This document shows positions 46,063 to 57,210 of a stretch of 64,000 nt of DNA, piece by piece; position 1 is the stretch's first letter, and the number at the start of each line of letters is the position of its first letter. This DNA is from Nephrocerus scutellatus (Eukaryota; Arthropoda; Insecta; Diptera; Pipunculidae): contig OX352764.1 in the NCBI GenBank assembly GCA_947095585.1, positions 3,829,001 through 3,893,000 of the forward strand. The letters are read 5' to 3'. The notes beneath the pieces are model-generated. The model was not told the DNA's origin. It was given only the letters and a program-made list of their open reading frames with translations, and did no database searches. The position numbers and the translations under genes are program-made.

Positions 46063-46639
46063 CTATTGTGTCTATAATTCGAAAAACCGCAATACTAAGT
46101 TCGACTTATGTCGTCAAAATGATTTCTCACAGTGAAATCGCAAAATGTTTCCGATTCTACACAAGAAAAAGCTGCCAAAGATTTACTTGAAGCAGATCAT
46201 AGACAATGTAATGTTTCGGAGTCTTTATAAATATAAGTCGACCTGCTGCACAACAAGGTTATCTAAGGTATATGAGACTTGTATAGACCTCGAGCAACAA
46301 CAGAATACGACGATCAGTTCTTTGTGAGTACTTCGCCGTGCAACGTTTTTTTGAACGCTGTTCAGATCCAGAAGCCTAAGCAAACCATAGTTCACCGGCG
46401 ATGTCGGCTTCTGTTTGATCGAGACCCGACTCTATCCAAGCAGCAACGAAGGAAAACAACAAGCATACCGGTGTCCTGGCGAACGATTTGTCCAGTTTTG
46501 AAAGTGAAAAAGTTAGCTTTGGTCGCAAATGGAGTGACCATCACCTGAACATGAGAAATCACCTGTGGGACCAAATGAAAAGAAGAATTCGGGCAGCAGC
46601 TAATCTGATCAGTCCAGGTGTTTAAGGTAAGTTGTCATA
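46063..46639. other. Unassigned stretch beside the array
   Basis: Open frames are present in two frames on the plus strand (46145-46327, 46279-46548). In another frame 46470-46620 reads VSFGRKWSDHHLNMRNHLWD and MKRRIRAAANLISPG, which looks protein-like but is unidentified. It could be part of a transposon. Confidence 0.35.
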
Positions 46640-46950
46640 GTCCATCAAATTGTTCCCTACCGTCAGTGCTGCACGTAGTACATCGCTGATGACCACCAGG
46701 AATAACAGCGGTGATAGTATGCACCCCTGACGTACACCACTTTGGATTTCAAATTTCTCGGACACCTTACCGGTGTGTAGGACGTGATATTTACTTTCTC
46801 GTATGTAGCTCTGATAATAGCTAAAAGTTTTTCTGGGATACCCATCCTGCGCAGGCCCAACCAGATAGCATCTCGATTAGAGCTGTCAAAATCCTTCTCG
46901 AAGTCGATAAACAGTAGATGTAGCGGAGATCTGTACTCAATACATTAGTT
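46640..46950 (-). pseudogene. LINE reverse transcriptase fragment (RTE/CR1-like)
   Basis: The minus strand reads LLFIDFEKDFDSSNRDAIWL (motif A, normally FIDFEKAFDSVNRE), LRRMGIPEKLLAIIRATYEK, and then in shifted frames SGVRQGCILSPLLFLVV-like text (motif B, near 46740-46690). It stops before motif C. It is unlike the plus-strand RTE copy at 40640. Confidence 0.8.
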
Positions 46951-48319
46951 ATTGGTCCTTCGCCACGCATTGTTATCCAGTCCCTAACAATGTACGTATG
47001 TTAATGAAATCCAACCAAAACGTACTCTGCATACTTCACAATCAAACCAAAAGCAACCAACCCCCAGCTTTTCCAGTTTGCCACAAAATAATTGGCCACA
47101 GGAAATGAAGTTCGCCCAATGAAGTTGTGTCCTCCATTGGACAGCTGCTGACGTCGCTGTCGTTCGTCCTGCACACACCATAAGCGAAATATCCTACAAT
47201 TCTACGAGACGACTAACAACTTATATCCGGAAGAGCGAGCACATCGAGCACACAACAGAAACCGCAAATTGGTAGAACATTAGTCAATCCCAGAATAAGG
47301 ACATTGTTGTACCTTTTAAAAACACATAGTAGAACGGAATCATTGGAATTGTGTGTGTGTCCGTTTTGTATTTGCGATCAGTCGTAACAAAAGCAAACAA
47401 AACATCCTCTCCAACCCAACCTTCTAGGAAGTCGACTGCACTTTAATTGTCGGCTGGTGTACTCGCAACTCCTTGATTCATCTCCCCTGGCCGTTTCTGA
47501 ATGCACTGAATGAAAATGAGATTAACTCCTGCCTTGATGTCAGTTTTAAGTTCCAATTGTTGTGGTTTCCATGTTGCTCTTTGTCACATCGTCGGTACTG
47601 CAACTACATTTGTTGTGTCCTTTCTGCGAAAATATTTGTGCCATGTCCCTGGTAGTTTACAAGTCATTTAAATATGCAGCAACGTTAATCACCGAAGCTG
47701 TGTGTACGTCCGTCTGTCTGACACGAGCTTGGCAGGGCGCTCGACACAGTGAAGAGGAGACTGATGAGGGCGATAACTTTATAAATATTATCGTGTACTG
47801 CGGTGGTTGTGTTCCATACTGAAATGCTGCAAGGACACACTTTCTTCTTCGTTCATCTTTTGCCATTGATTGTATTAGTGGCGTTGGGCACAGCGACGGT
47901 GCGATACACTCCGGTTCCGGATGTGCCGAGTGTTAACAACCGAAGGAAGGCGAATCATGTATCATTCTGTCGGTCATGTCTGTCGTCTGTGTCTGTCGAT
48001 GCGAGGACAATTAATTGCCAACTTCTGCTGATGGTTAAGAAGTTGCCGCATTGAAAAGAGAGATGATTATGATGAATACGACTTTGATTGGAAGCTACAT
48101 TCAAAGAGCATTAAATGGATTAAAGCGACACTGATAACAACAAATTTAGGGAAAGATTGGCACTAAAAATGTCCCCCTTGACTACAAGGACACGTTGATA
48201 ATATTTATAAGACAATGTATTGAAATGGAATTATCGCAGTCCAACCATATAATGTGTAGAAGAAATTAAGAAGTATCATTCCATTGAATCTCACAGCAGA
48301 AGGAGGAGGAGTTGCCTTA
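46951..48319. other. Non-coding stretch
   Basis: No recognisable gene. Short open frames at 46984-47181, 47473-47866 and 47803-48054 lack domains. Confidence 0.4.
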
Positions 48320-49750
48320 TCCACTGAACGCTATATCTGGTGAGAAGGCCCCCGGAAGCCCTCAGACTTGCCGAGCGTCGCGACTAACTAAGAGTTACAG
48401 ATACTGTTGACACTTGAGTTACTCAGTTAATCTGGAGAATTGCACGCTAGCATCCAAAAAGCTCTGGTTCTCGGGTAAAGGTCTTTCTGGGAAATCCCAA
48501 TCTCAGGGCATAACTTCAATTTCATTCAATGATCACTAATATGACAACAGTAAAAAATGAGCATCACTTTTTTCACGACAACTCGTCAAACACCCATTCG
48601 TCCCGTTTTACGCAAAATAAAAGCGTTAAAATGCGACCCAAACTACCCTACCTTAACCTCCCAAGAGGTGCAAGATGCCATAAGGAAGGCTAAGCCTTCC
48701 AAGGCACTTGGGCCAGACGGGATATGTTGATATGGCTATGTTGAAGAAGCTACATAGCTCCAGTCTAGATTATCAAGCAAAAATCGTCAACCTAACCATG
48801 GAAAACCTAACCATACCAGACATATGGAAAATTGCCATTTACCCGCTCACGAAGGATCGTCTTACAGACCAATTTCGCTGCTCCCCAGTCTTTATCAACA
48901 TTTCAGACCCGCCTCCAACCAACATGGCTTTAGAAAACATCGCAGCACTACAATCCCTACAGTTATAAAACCAAAATTTTAGGACCAGCTACTTACCTTC
49001 TGAAGGTGCGCAAAAATTATTTGCAGTAAAGTGAGCAGTCGTAATAGGGTTCTATGAGCCCTAGCCGGAACCTCATGGGGTAAGGACAAATCGGTCCTTG
49101 TGACGACGTACAAAGGGCCGCTCACTTATTAACTACGCCGCCCCAATCTGGACGTAATTTTTAAGTGACACACAATGGAATAATATACAGTCCAGACAAA
49201 ATGCAGCCCTTCGCATCGCAAATTGGTTGCCACTCCATAACAAACCCCGATCATCTTCATGACGAAACGTCCATGCTCTCCTCAGGCAACACAATGAACT
49301 GTTGTCTAAACAGTTCATGTTAGCCTGCCACCACCCCGCAAACCCAGTTCACGACATCACTGTCAGTGAGATGAATCCACACTACATACGTGAAGACATC
49401 AGGGCGTACAGAGACTGTATAAACCCAATCATACCGGCTACCTGGAATCTCACCACTGTCCGTCCAGCCTCAAATAGAATACATCATGATACTGTCTCTG
49501 CAGCAGTCTCCTGAATCAGGGTTAATAGGGTCCTTGGTACACACACCCCTCCGATAAGTAATAGAGAAAAGTTCTTGCCCAGGAAACCCGGAGAACCATG
49601 TCTCTGCCCCGACTGTAACCAATGCACCATACTACCAACCAACTATTCCTCTGCCCCTTCACCCAACGGATTTGCACGTTACAGATCTGTGGACCAACCC
49701 TGTCAGCGCAACATTTTTTCATGGCCTGACCTTGACGAGCAGTTCATCTA
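48320..49750 (+). pseudogene. Jockey-like LINE, RT N-terminal part and C-terminal region
   Basis: The reading is EEVQDAIRKAKPSKALGPDG-like text (48662-48722), then MAMLKKLHSSSLDYQAKIVN and LTMENLTIPDIWKIA (48724-48840), the conserved entry to a Jockey-clade RT. After a large deletion of the catalytic core, 49135-49745 reads APIWT (thumb), QSRQNAALRIANW, SKQFMLACHHPANPVHDI, then NGFARYRSVDQPCQRN and a stop at 49748. No YADD is left. Both halves are interrupted by frameshifts. Confidence 0.85.
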
Positions 49751-49829
49751 ATTACATAGTATAGGAACTTTTATTTTCTATTTGCTTTGCTTGCCATTAG
49801 CCTTTAGTTAATTTAAGTACACTGCGAGG

Positions 49830-51466
49830 TATATTTGTACTGTGAATGAGAGTTTAATGTTTGGATGGTTTCCTCTTGAGAGGAACACCGCAAAGAGGTG
49901 TATTATCACCTCTCCTCTGGAATATAGTTATCAACGAATTACTGTTGAAACTGGAAGGAGAATGGATAAAAGTGGTAGCGTATGCTGATGATGTAGCGTT
50001 ATCGGTCTCAGGAAAATACCTCAGAACGATTAAGGAGGTTCTGCAAAATGCCCTTCTAATCGTTAAAGAATGGGCAAATAAAAGCGGTCTGGGCGTCAAC
50101 CCGAATAAGACAGAGCTTGTCCTTTTAACCAGGAAATATAAAATTTCAACAGTTGATTCGCCAACACTAAAGGCAAGATTTCTAATGACAATCTTGGACA
50201 GGAAACTGAGATGGAAACCTAATATAATAGAACGAGTAAATAAAGCGAATTGTGCTTTATACTCATGCATGGCTGGCAAACTGGCTTTACACTTCGGTAG
50301 TGAGACCAATACTACTGTACGGGGTAAGCGTATGGTGGCCAGCTTTTGGAAAAACCACGTATATAAGTATATTGGGGAAGGTACAAAGAGCGGCCTGTAT
50401 GCTTATAAGCGGGGCGCTGAGATCTACACCAACTCGCGCTCTAGAGGTTATGCTCCACCTTATCCCACTAGATATATTTGGCAAACAGAAAACGGAAATT
50501 ACAGCTACGCGACTGTTAGCTGTCAATCAGTGGAGAAGTCTTCAAAAGGGGCACTCTACCATAACTAAATCGCTAATACCCTCCAGAGAAGACTGGAAGA
50601 GTGGATCCGTAACCGATAACGAAACAATACAGTTTTTCACGGATGGCTCTAAGCTAGCCGGTAAAGTAGGAGCTGGAGTCTTCTGTGACAAGCTGAAAGT
50701 AAGCATCTCTGTCCGTCTACCTGATCGCTGCAGCGTATACCAGGCTGAGTTGATAGCGATTGAAGAGGTAATGAGTTGGCTGAAGCATAATGTATATTAT
50801 CCTCAAAGAAGATCATCATTTATGTGGACAGTCAAGCGGTCATAAAATCGTTGGAGGCGGTCTCACTGAATCATGTTGAGGGAAACTGCAGGGCGGACGA
50901 GTTAGTTACACGTGGTACGACTCTCCAGCTGCTACCGGAATGGGCGAAAGTAGGTAGTCCTATCGCGACACTGAAATTTGAGCTTCGGAAAGAGGCGGAA
51001 ACAATAACAAATGTAACGTGGGAAAACACCGAAACTTGCAATATTTCAAGACATGTCTAGCCGAAGCTAGACTGCGCTTATTTCCCTACAAAGACGTGAA
51101 CTAAGAACGGTTGTAGGGATAATGGCAGGACGCTGCCTTCTAGGGAAACACGCGAGAAGGATGGGTGTCGAATATAATGACTTCTGCAGAAGTTGCATGG
51201 ACGAGGAGGAGGAAGAGACAACTGAACATCTTCTTTGCTCATGCCCGGCACTAATGCACAGAAGGCACAAACACTTAGGTAAGAGGCTAATGAATAACCT
51301 TTCAGATCTCGAAAACGGCAAAGTGGGCGGTATACTTCAATTCATGAAGAGCTCTGAATGGATCTTCTGAAAAGGGAAAAGTTATAAGATCCTGTGGTAA
51401 TACAAAGGACCACGATTGGTCTAAGTGAGCATTAGCTGCCACCGCAACCTAACCTAACCTAACCTC
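49830..51466 (+). pseudogene. Loa-like LINE, RT, RNase H and Cys-rich tail with AACCT end (copy 3)
   Basis: Open stretch 49861-50300 reads RGTPQRGVLSPLLWNIVINE (motif B), VVAYADDVALSVSGKY (motif C intact, 49972-50020), GLGVNPNKTELVLL and a thumb region. After a frameshift, 50252-50845 reads ILLYGVSVWWPAFGK, STPTRALEVMLHLIPLDIFG, ETIQFFTDGSKLAGKVGAGV and CSVYQAELIAIEEVMSWL (RNase H Asp and Glu). A further frame gives YVDSQAVIKSLEAVSL then HVEGNCRADEL, so the WVPGHAD block is lost by a small deletion. The C-terminus 51122-51370 has GRCLLGKHARRMG and CRSCMDEEEEETTEHLLCSC. The 3' UTR ends CCGCAACCTAACCTAACC near 51443-51465. Confidence 0.9.
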
Positions 51467-54400
51467 CCTCTTGATCTCGTTTCAACGTCTGGAGTTGCTA
51501 CAACAACAGCAACATGAACCAAATTGTGTATTTTGTTTATTTATTTATCATTCTTAAATCGGAGACTCGAACCTTTAGAACAAAATATTGATGTACTTTC
51601 ATTTTATAGCGTTTTTAAAAACTAACTTTTAATTTACCCCTCTTTATAACAACTTTATCGCATTTAAGTTAGTTAATATTTGGAAGTGAACCAGACTACT
51701 TGATAAGTTGAAAATTATATGGAGCTACCGTCTATGTGAATAACAGTGTTATAAGTGAATAATAAGTAATCACCAGTGTAAATTTTTTGAACTCTTGCTA
51801 TTTGTTAATTAAAGTTGTAATTAGTGAATTTACAAACTTGTGTAGTGTTTTCATTTGTTAAACCTACTACGAACCATACGAAGGCTGAGTTTCCTAACAA
51901 TATCTACTTCTTTAACTGTAATGTGCATTTCAGTCCCGTTTCAAGCATTTCCAACGGACACATTTCTGTAACATTAAGCAAATGCAGAAATTAATATTCT
52001 GCAGAGTTACTCAATTGAATTTATAGAATTCTTTAACATATTCACAAATGAATTTTATTTTAATTAGAAAAGTAAATTGTTAATAGAATTAATTTAATCA
52101 CTAAACTGATTAACATTCCACGCGAGCTCTTTAAAGCTCTAAAGCGTTAACAAACTCCCCAAATAGTGTAACATATTTGTGGTTCACGCTTCCCGGCTGT
52201 CCCGGCACCCCTACCAACCACTAATATCACCAATTACTGTTGAAAAAATTTTTAATTTATTTTATTACCAAATCGTTTACATAATTCCACAAAATTACAA
52301 TTTACGATCTGTGATGGAGAATGAAACGTAAACAGGTTTCGGGTTGACCAACGTCTGCGGTGCGTTTTTTTGTACTCGTACCAAATTCCGACCAACCTCA
52401 ACGCTCAACCATTTGGCATTCCAACCACAATAACATTGGCTAACACATTGTGGGCAACGAGTGTGAAGTGTGATGGGCATACGCTTCTTTTTTTTTATAT
52501 TCTCTGACCAACAAATAAAAACAACCAAATGAGCAAACATTGTCATCGTACATGGTTGTGGGTATGCAACGGATGCTTGCTGGAGCTTTTTTTTTGAGTA
52601 GATGTGAAGGTTGACGATGCACTATGGAGTGTGCTCAATCACGTTGTGCAAAAACTTCCATACAGAAGGAATGTGAGATGGGAGTATAAGTGGCAGTCTC
52701 TAATAATTGATGATTTAAATTGAAGGAGTTCTGACACCGACTGGGACAATAGACAACATGTTTGTTCGTTGAGACTAACGACAACATCAACAACAGAAAA
52801 ATGCCAAAAGCAATGTCATCGATTGGAGATGCAATTGCGAAGCGTCACACACACCCATGTCTAAAATGAAAAAAACAACTCCTCATCTGTCATTGAAATC
52901 TACAAGAAGATGGATCAATAAGCAACAAGCTCATAGATGTGTCCCGTCATCATAGTTGCAGTCAGTCAGTCAGCCTTCAGATTTCGACATTTCAACGACA
53001 CAGGTGATGATGAAGAGTTAGGTAGGTAGGTGCCTTGCCTTTGGAAGAGGTGCGTCGTCCGTCCGGTCACAAACTACGATAGAAGCAATAGCAAGACGTG
53101 CAGTGAATGTGACAGACAGAATTTTCCAGTTAACGAGCGAACACGTTGAAGATTGAGCCGAAACGACTGCATGACTATCCATGGTAATCGTAATCAGCTC
53201 GAAAATCACCTTCACGTTGATGGGTCGTCTTTAGAGATATGATCAGATTTGGAATCTCATATCTGATGCTCTCTGGTAATTGAATTGATTTCGATTTCTA
53301 AAGATAGCGATGACGTCGATCAGGAGTTACGAGAAGAGACGTTCTTGGCTATTGAAGCTACTTTGATTGTGCAGTGAGACAAAAATACTTTCGTAGGTTC
53401 GCCCACACCATTGTATTGTGGATGGAGGTAGCGTTGTGCTTCCATAAACCATCATCTTTTTTTGACGAACTTAGAAATAGATGACTTGTAGCATTTGGCG
53501 GCCGACCGGTTGTTGCCAAATCGGAATAACATCAAGAATTGCAAGTTCAGGTTTTTGCTGCGCTTTGCATAATGCTTGTATTCTAATGTACTGGTTCTTT
53601 GTTTGGAGTTTGGATCATCATATCGGCATCGCACATCAAACCGCTTTATAAGTATTGGATAATTCCCACACTTAAGACATTGATTGTGGGATATTTAAGC
53701 TTTCAGATATGCAACTATTAAGACATCGCTTGTGGGACGGGCATACAACCTTCAACATTTTTGTGTCGAAATCGTAACTAACGACAGACGGTTGAATGCA
53801 AATTAATCAAAAACACACAAAGAATAACTAAAGATTATAAAACAATAATTAACCAACGATGATGCAAGCATCAATCTGAAATTCCCAGAGAAAAAAACAG
53901 CAACAATGGAACCACAAAACAATCTGCTCACATTTGGCCAAAATCAAAAACAAAAAAAAGGAAAAAGTTTTCATTGAGTTCCGAGAGTGCGTTATTTAAG
54001 TGCAGTCTTTCTGTCTGAACATAACATGAATTGGTTGCTTGTCAATAAAGACAACAACCGACTGTAACTGCATTTCCTTTCGGCTTATAATTTATTCGAA
54101 AACAATAAACTTTTCAGATTTAATTTACGAACGTTCTGCGGAAAAAGTTCAACTAGAACGTGAGTAGCATTGTTGGAACTTTAATTAGTTCGGTTAAAGA
54201 GCATTTTTGCTTTGCGTACGAATGGATTGCCATATTGCAATGTGAGGGTTGTGCAATTACTTTGTGGCTACCAGCTACTAATTCTAGAGTTAATCCGGAA
54301 CAAAAGTAGTTAAACAAAATTGTTAACTCAATCTCAATCTAGATATTGCCAAATGTCAATAAAATAAATAAAAGAAGTCCTTGGATAAGTTTAGACAAAT

Positions 54401-54559
54401 CATTGGATCAGGTGCATTCATCATCTAATCTAAAAAGTGACTGGCAAAACAATAGCCATTCGATTCCGAACAATGATCGACAAGAACGTAACCTGATATT
54501 AATTGGCTGTATAAGATAAACGATTCAGTTAATAGAATGATCGAGTCGCCGACAAACCT
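51467..54559. other. Long non-coding stretch
   Basis: AT-rich with no recognisable gene or transposon domain over about 3 kb. Short open frames (52295-52546, 53018-53215 and others) lack known motifs. TCAGTCAGTCAG (near 52962) and TAGGTAGGTAGG (near 53020) are small simple repeats. Confidence 0.45.
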
Positions 54560-55840
54560 GTCTAAAAGAAGTCTTAAAATCTGTTTCAAAATTCACAGTT
54601 GTCTTGGAGAATTAAGCGGTGTTTTTACGAGCAATTCAATGTCGGCTTGTTCCGATGATAAATAAAAATTAAATAACAAGATACATGATACGATCACTAA
54701 CACAATCTACGAGGATATGAGAAAGTTTATCGCTTCCAAGACAAAGTGTATCAAACCGAAGGAAAATGCTTGGTATGATTTAAGCTGCAAAGAGGTATGC
54801 TTTCGGTTATGCAAAGAAAACCCCACTGTGGAAAACCAAACCAACTTTACACGAGTCAGAAATGATTGCAATGCCTACCTAAGACGAGTCAAATTCGACT
54901 ATGACCAGAAACTGGGACAAAGAATACTTCAATGTCCCAAAGGTAATAAGAATATTTGGTCATTTGTGAAACGAGAATTAAAAATACTGTCGTCTTCAAT
55001 TCCAAAGCTTATTTACAATGACATTCGAACTATCAGCTCTACGGACAAGGAGTGCTTCACATTTTGCAGTTAGCTCCACACTAATAGATAGCGCGTTTTC
55101 GCCGCCTGTACTTGCAAGTGTCGAAGCCTCTATGGGACTAATTAATTTCGTACACGTAAAATGGCTAAAGTATTAAATCTCAACACTCATAAATCTGCTG
55201 ATGGGTCTAATGGTATTCCCACAACTCTTCAAAACTATAGAAGAGGTGTTCTTGAATGTTGGCATTACAACTGCGCAGACTTTTTCATTCCTCTAATTCT
55301 TTTGGAATCTTCCCAAGGAATTGGAAAACAGCCTTTGTCCAGCCTGTTTCTAAAAAAAAAGGAGAATCGTCATCTCTTTCCTCGTATCGACCCATTGCGC
55401 TAACATCCATCATACTATCTCAGGTCATGGAAACGCTGATCAATCGTAAGCTTATGCAATACCTTGAATCACGTGAAATCCTTAGCGACCAGCAGTACGG
55501 TTTTCGTAGGCAACGTTCTACAGGTGATTTGATCTCTCTGAAAAGTGGAATCAGTCTAATTCACAAATTTGGTGAAAGTAAAGTTGTTGCCCTCGATATT
55601 TCTAAGGCATTTGTTAAGCTCTTTTGTCGAAAATGAATACCTACGGAATTGATAAGGCACTGCTAGTAACAACCGTTCAATCCAGGTCGTATTGGACGGC
55701 TTTAAATCAAATGTTCACCGCATAAACGCTGGTGTTCCCCAAGGCTCTGTCTTGTCTCCGATACTCTTTCCGATTTTCATTAATGATCTCCTATCCGCTT
55801 CTTCTGTTCAACATTGATGTTCTTCGCAACGAAGATACCA
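54560..55840 (+). pseudogene. CR1/Kiri-like LINE, ORF2 linker and reverse transcriptase
   Basis: The open stretch 54717-55073 is the linker before the RT (KENAWYDLSCKEVCFRLCKE, RRVKFDYDQKLGQRILQCPK, NIWSFVKRELK). It is followed by MAKVLNLNTHKSADGSNGIP and, in a shifted frame 55256-55636, FPRNWKTAFVQPVSKKKGES, SYRPIALTSIILSQVMETLI, REILSDQQYGFRRQRSTGDL and VVALDISKAFVKL (motif A). A deletion in motif A leads to the 55680-55800 block with VVLDGFKSN-like and GVPQGSVLSPILF-like text. The YADD region is gone. This copy covers the part missing in the others. Confidence 0.88.
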
Positions 55841-56429
55841 GAAATAACTACAGCTAAGGGACATGATTTGGACTTACTGAAGGAGAGTTAGAGTGGTAGT
55901 GGTAGAGATGTGTAAAGATCGGAGACGCATTCTTCGATGAAGAATGTAAGCTAGTTGATCGTGTAACATAGTTAATTTAGCCCAAATAATATCATAAAAT
56001 AGAGGTTGCTGGTGTATAGTACTGGTAACTAATGACTGAGGAGACGTAAACAAACAAAATGATCGTGACTGGGCAAGTCCAGCAATAACTTGGACAATCG
56101 AGTTGCTGCTATGAGTAAACAAAAGTTGCTGTGAACGCAAATTTTTGCTCTCCACTCGTTTTTATCGATCAGGAAATAAAACATCAAAAGCTGTAAAATG
56201 ATACGTCGATTGGACACACAAACAATTCGGTGCCCATAGCCCGATATTCCAAAAGTACTCGCCACCAACTATCAACAATTTTTGGATGGACTTTTCAAAT
56301 TCTGGAACCTAGAGTGTCAACAAATAAGTGAAAAAACGATAGTATGGAAACATTGTAACCAGCCCTTTGTCGGAAATGGCAACGCATTCAACAGCCACAC
56401 ATTCATGCAGCGAGCTTTGGCATCGAACT
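55841..56429. other. Non-coding stretch
   Basis: No recognisable gene; short open frames on both strands lack domains. Confidence 0.4.
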
Positions 56430-56511
56430 GTTGTAGTGTCCAAGTGGCTAAGGAGATGGACTTGAATTCCATTAGGTTCTATCCGCGCAGGTTCGACTCC
56501 TGTCTGAAGCG
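56430..56511 (+). tRNA. tRNA-Ser (anticodon TGA) or close tRNA pseudogene
   Basis: An 82-nt cloverleaf with a long variable arm can be drawn. The acceptor is GTTGTAG (56430-56436) with CTGAAGC (56504-56510), with one G-A mismatch and two G-T pairs. The D stem TCC/GGA flanks AAGTGGCTAA. The anticodon stem ATGGA/TCCAT is perfect around loop CTTGAAT, giving anticodon TGA, which reads UCA (Ser). The T arm is GCAGG-TTCGACT-CCTGT, and the B box GGTTCGACTCC is intact. TTTTT at 56518-56522 would end RNA polymerase III transcription. The A box is off consensus (TGTCCAAGTGG) and the acceptor mismatch hints at decay. A tRNA-Ser gene with 82 nt is the expected length. Confidence 0.65.
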
Positions 56512-56849
56512 ATGGCATTTTTATTTATCTTCTTTGAATCAAAATATTTTCGGGGAAAGACCAGACCATGGTCATGGAAACCACAGTCAAATATGATAAA
56601 TCAATAGAGAGCATTTTTAGCGATATTATCAAATTATGGAAATCGAGTGCCATTTACCTCTGTATCTATCGATTTCTTTCAAGTAAAATAATCAAAAAAG
56701 TGACCACACATTGTTGCAAATTGACTTTGCCGTTCAATTACAGGCAAACTAACCACTTAGTGATATTAAATCTTTCGTTGCACAGAATTATAGGCTGTCA
56801 CCAGGCTGGATGGATTTCCTGCAATTTCCTCAACTTTCATCGATTCAAA

Positions 56850-57116
56850 ATGAAATCAGTGCGCGTCGAATTGTCCACTGATTGCGGCGATATCATTAAA
56901 CGCTCTCCCTTGTTGCATTATACCAATGGCTGGCGGGATAATTCCATTGTAGCTCAGAGCTCAGGTGCAGAAGTAATAGCGCCTAACAGTAATGACGAAC
57001 TTTCATCGAATTATTCATCAGCCGTTGCTTTAATTACCGGAACAAATTATAGCTTAGTCGTACGCCGCAATCAAATATTAACGGAACGAGTATCTGCCTC
57101 TAAGCGTGACAATTGA
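56850..57116 (+). CDS. Possible small protein or terminal exon, unidentified (88 codons)
   Basis: ATG at 56850 has a fly-like start context (TTCAAAATG) and opens MKSVRVELSTDCGDIIKRSP, LLHYTNGWRDNSIV and so on to RVSASKRDN and TGA at 57114. The composition (balanced Ser, Asn, charged residues; few rare-type repeats) looks coding. The frame stays open upstream to about 56570, so the true start could be earlier or an exon could begin at an acceptor such as TTCAATTACAG at 56742. AATAAA at 57205-57210 gives a fitting poly(A) signal. No homolog is recognised. Confidence 0.35.
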   Translation: MKSVRVELSTDCGDIIKRSPLLHYTNGWRDNSIVAQSSGAEVIAPNSNDELSSNYSSAVALITGTNYSLVVRRNQILTERVSASKRDN

Positions 57117-57204
57117 CTTAAACAAAAATGATTGATGAGTGTTCGTCGACAGCAAACGCTCGTGTAGTTGTCCGTCCGGCTTGTCTTGTTTTTTTTTTAA
57201 AAGA

Positions 57205-57210
57205 AATAAA
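57205..57210 (+). promoter_or_regulatory. Possible polyadenylation signal
   Basis: AATAAA lies 88 bp after the stop at 57116 in an A-rich stretch. It is meaningful only if the candidate ORF at 56850 is real. Confidence 0.3.

Noticed and set aside
51443..51466. A true telomere or interstitial telomere
   Set aside because: Only four units, at the end of a LINE copy, with a decayed version at the same place in another copy.
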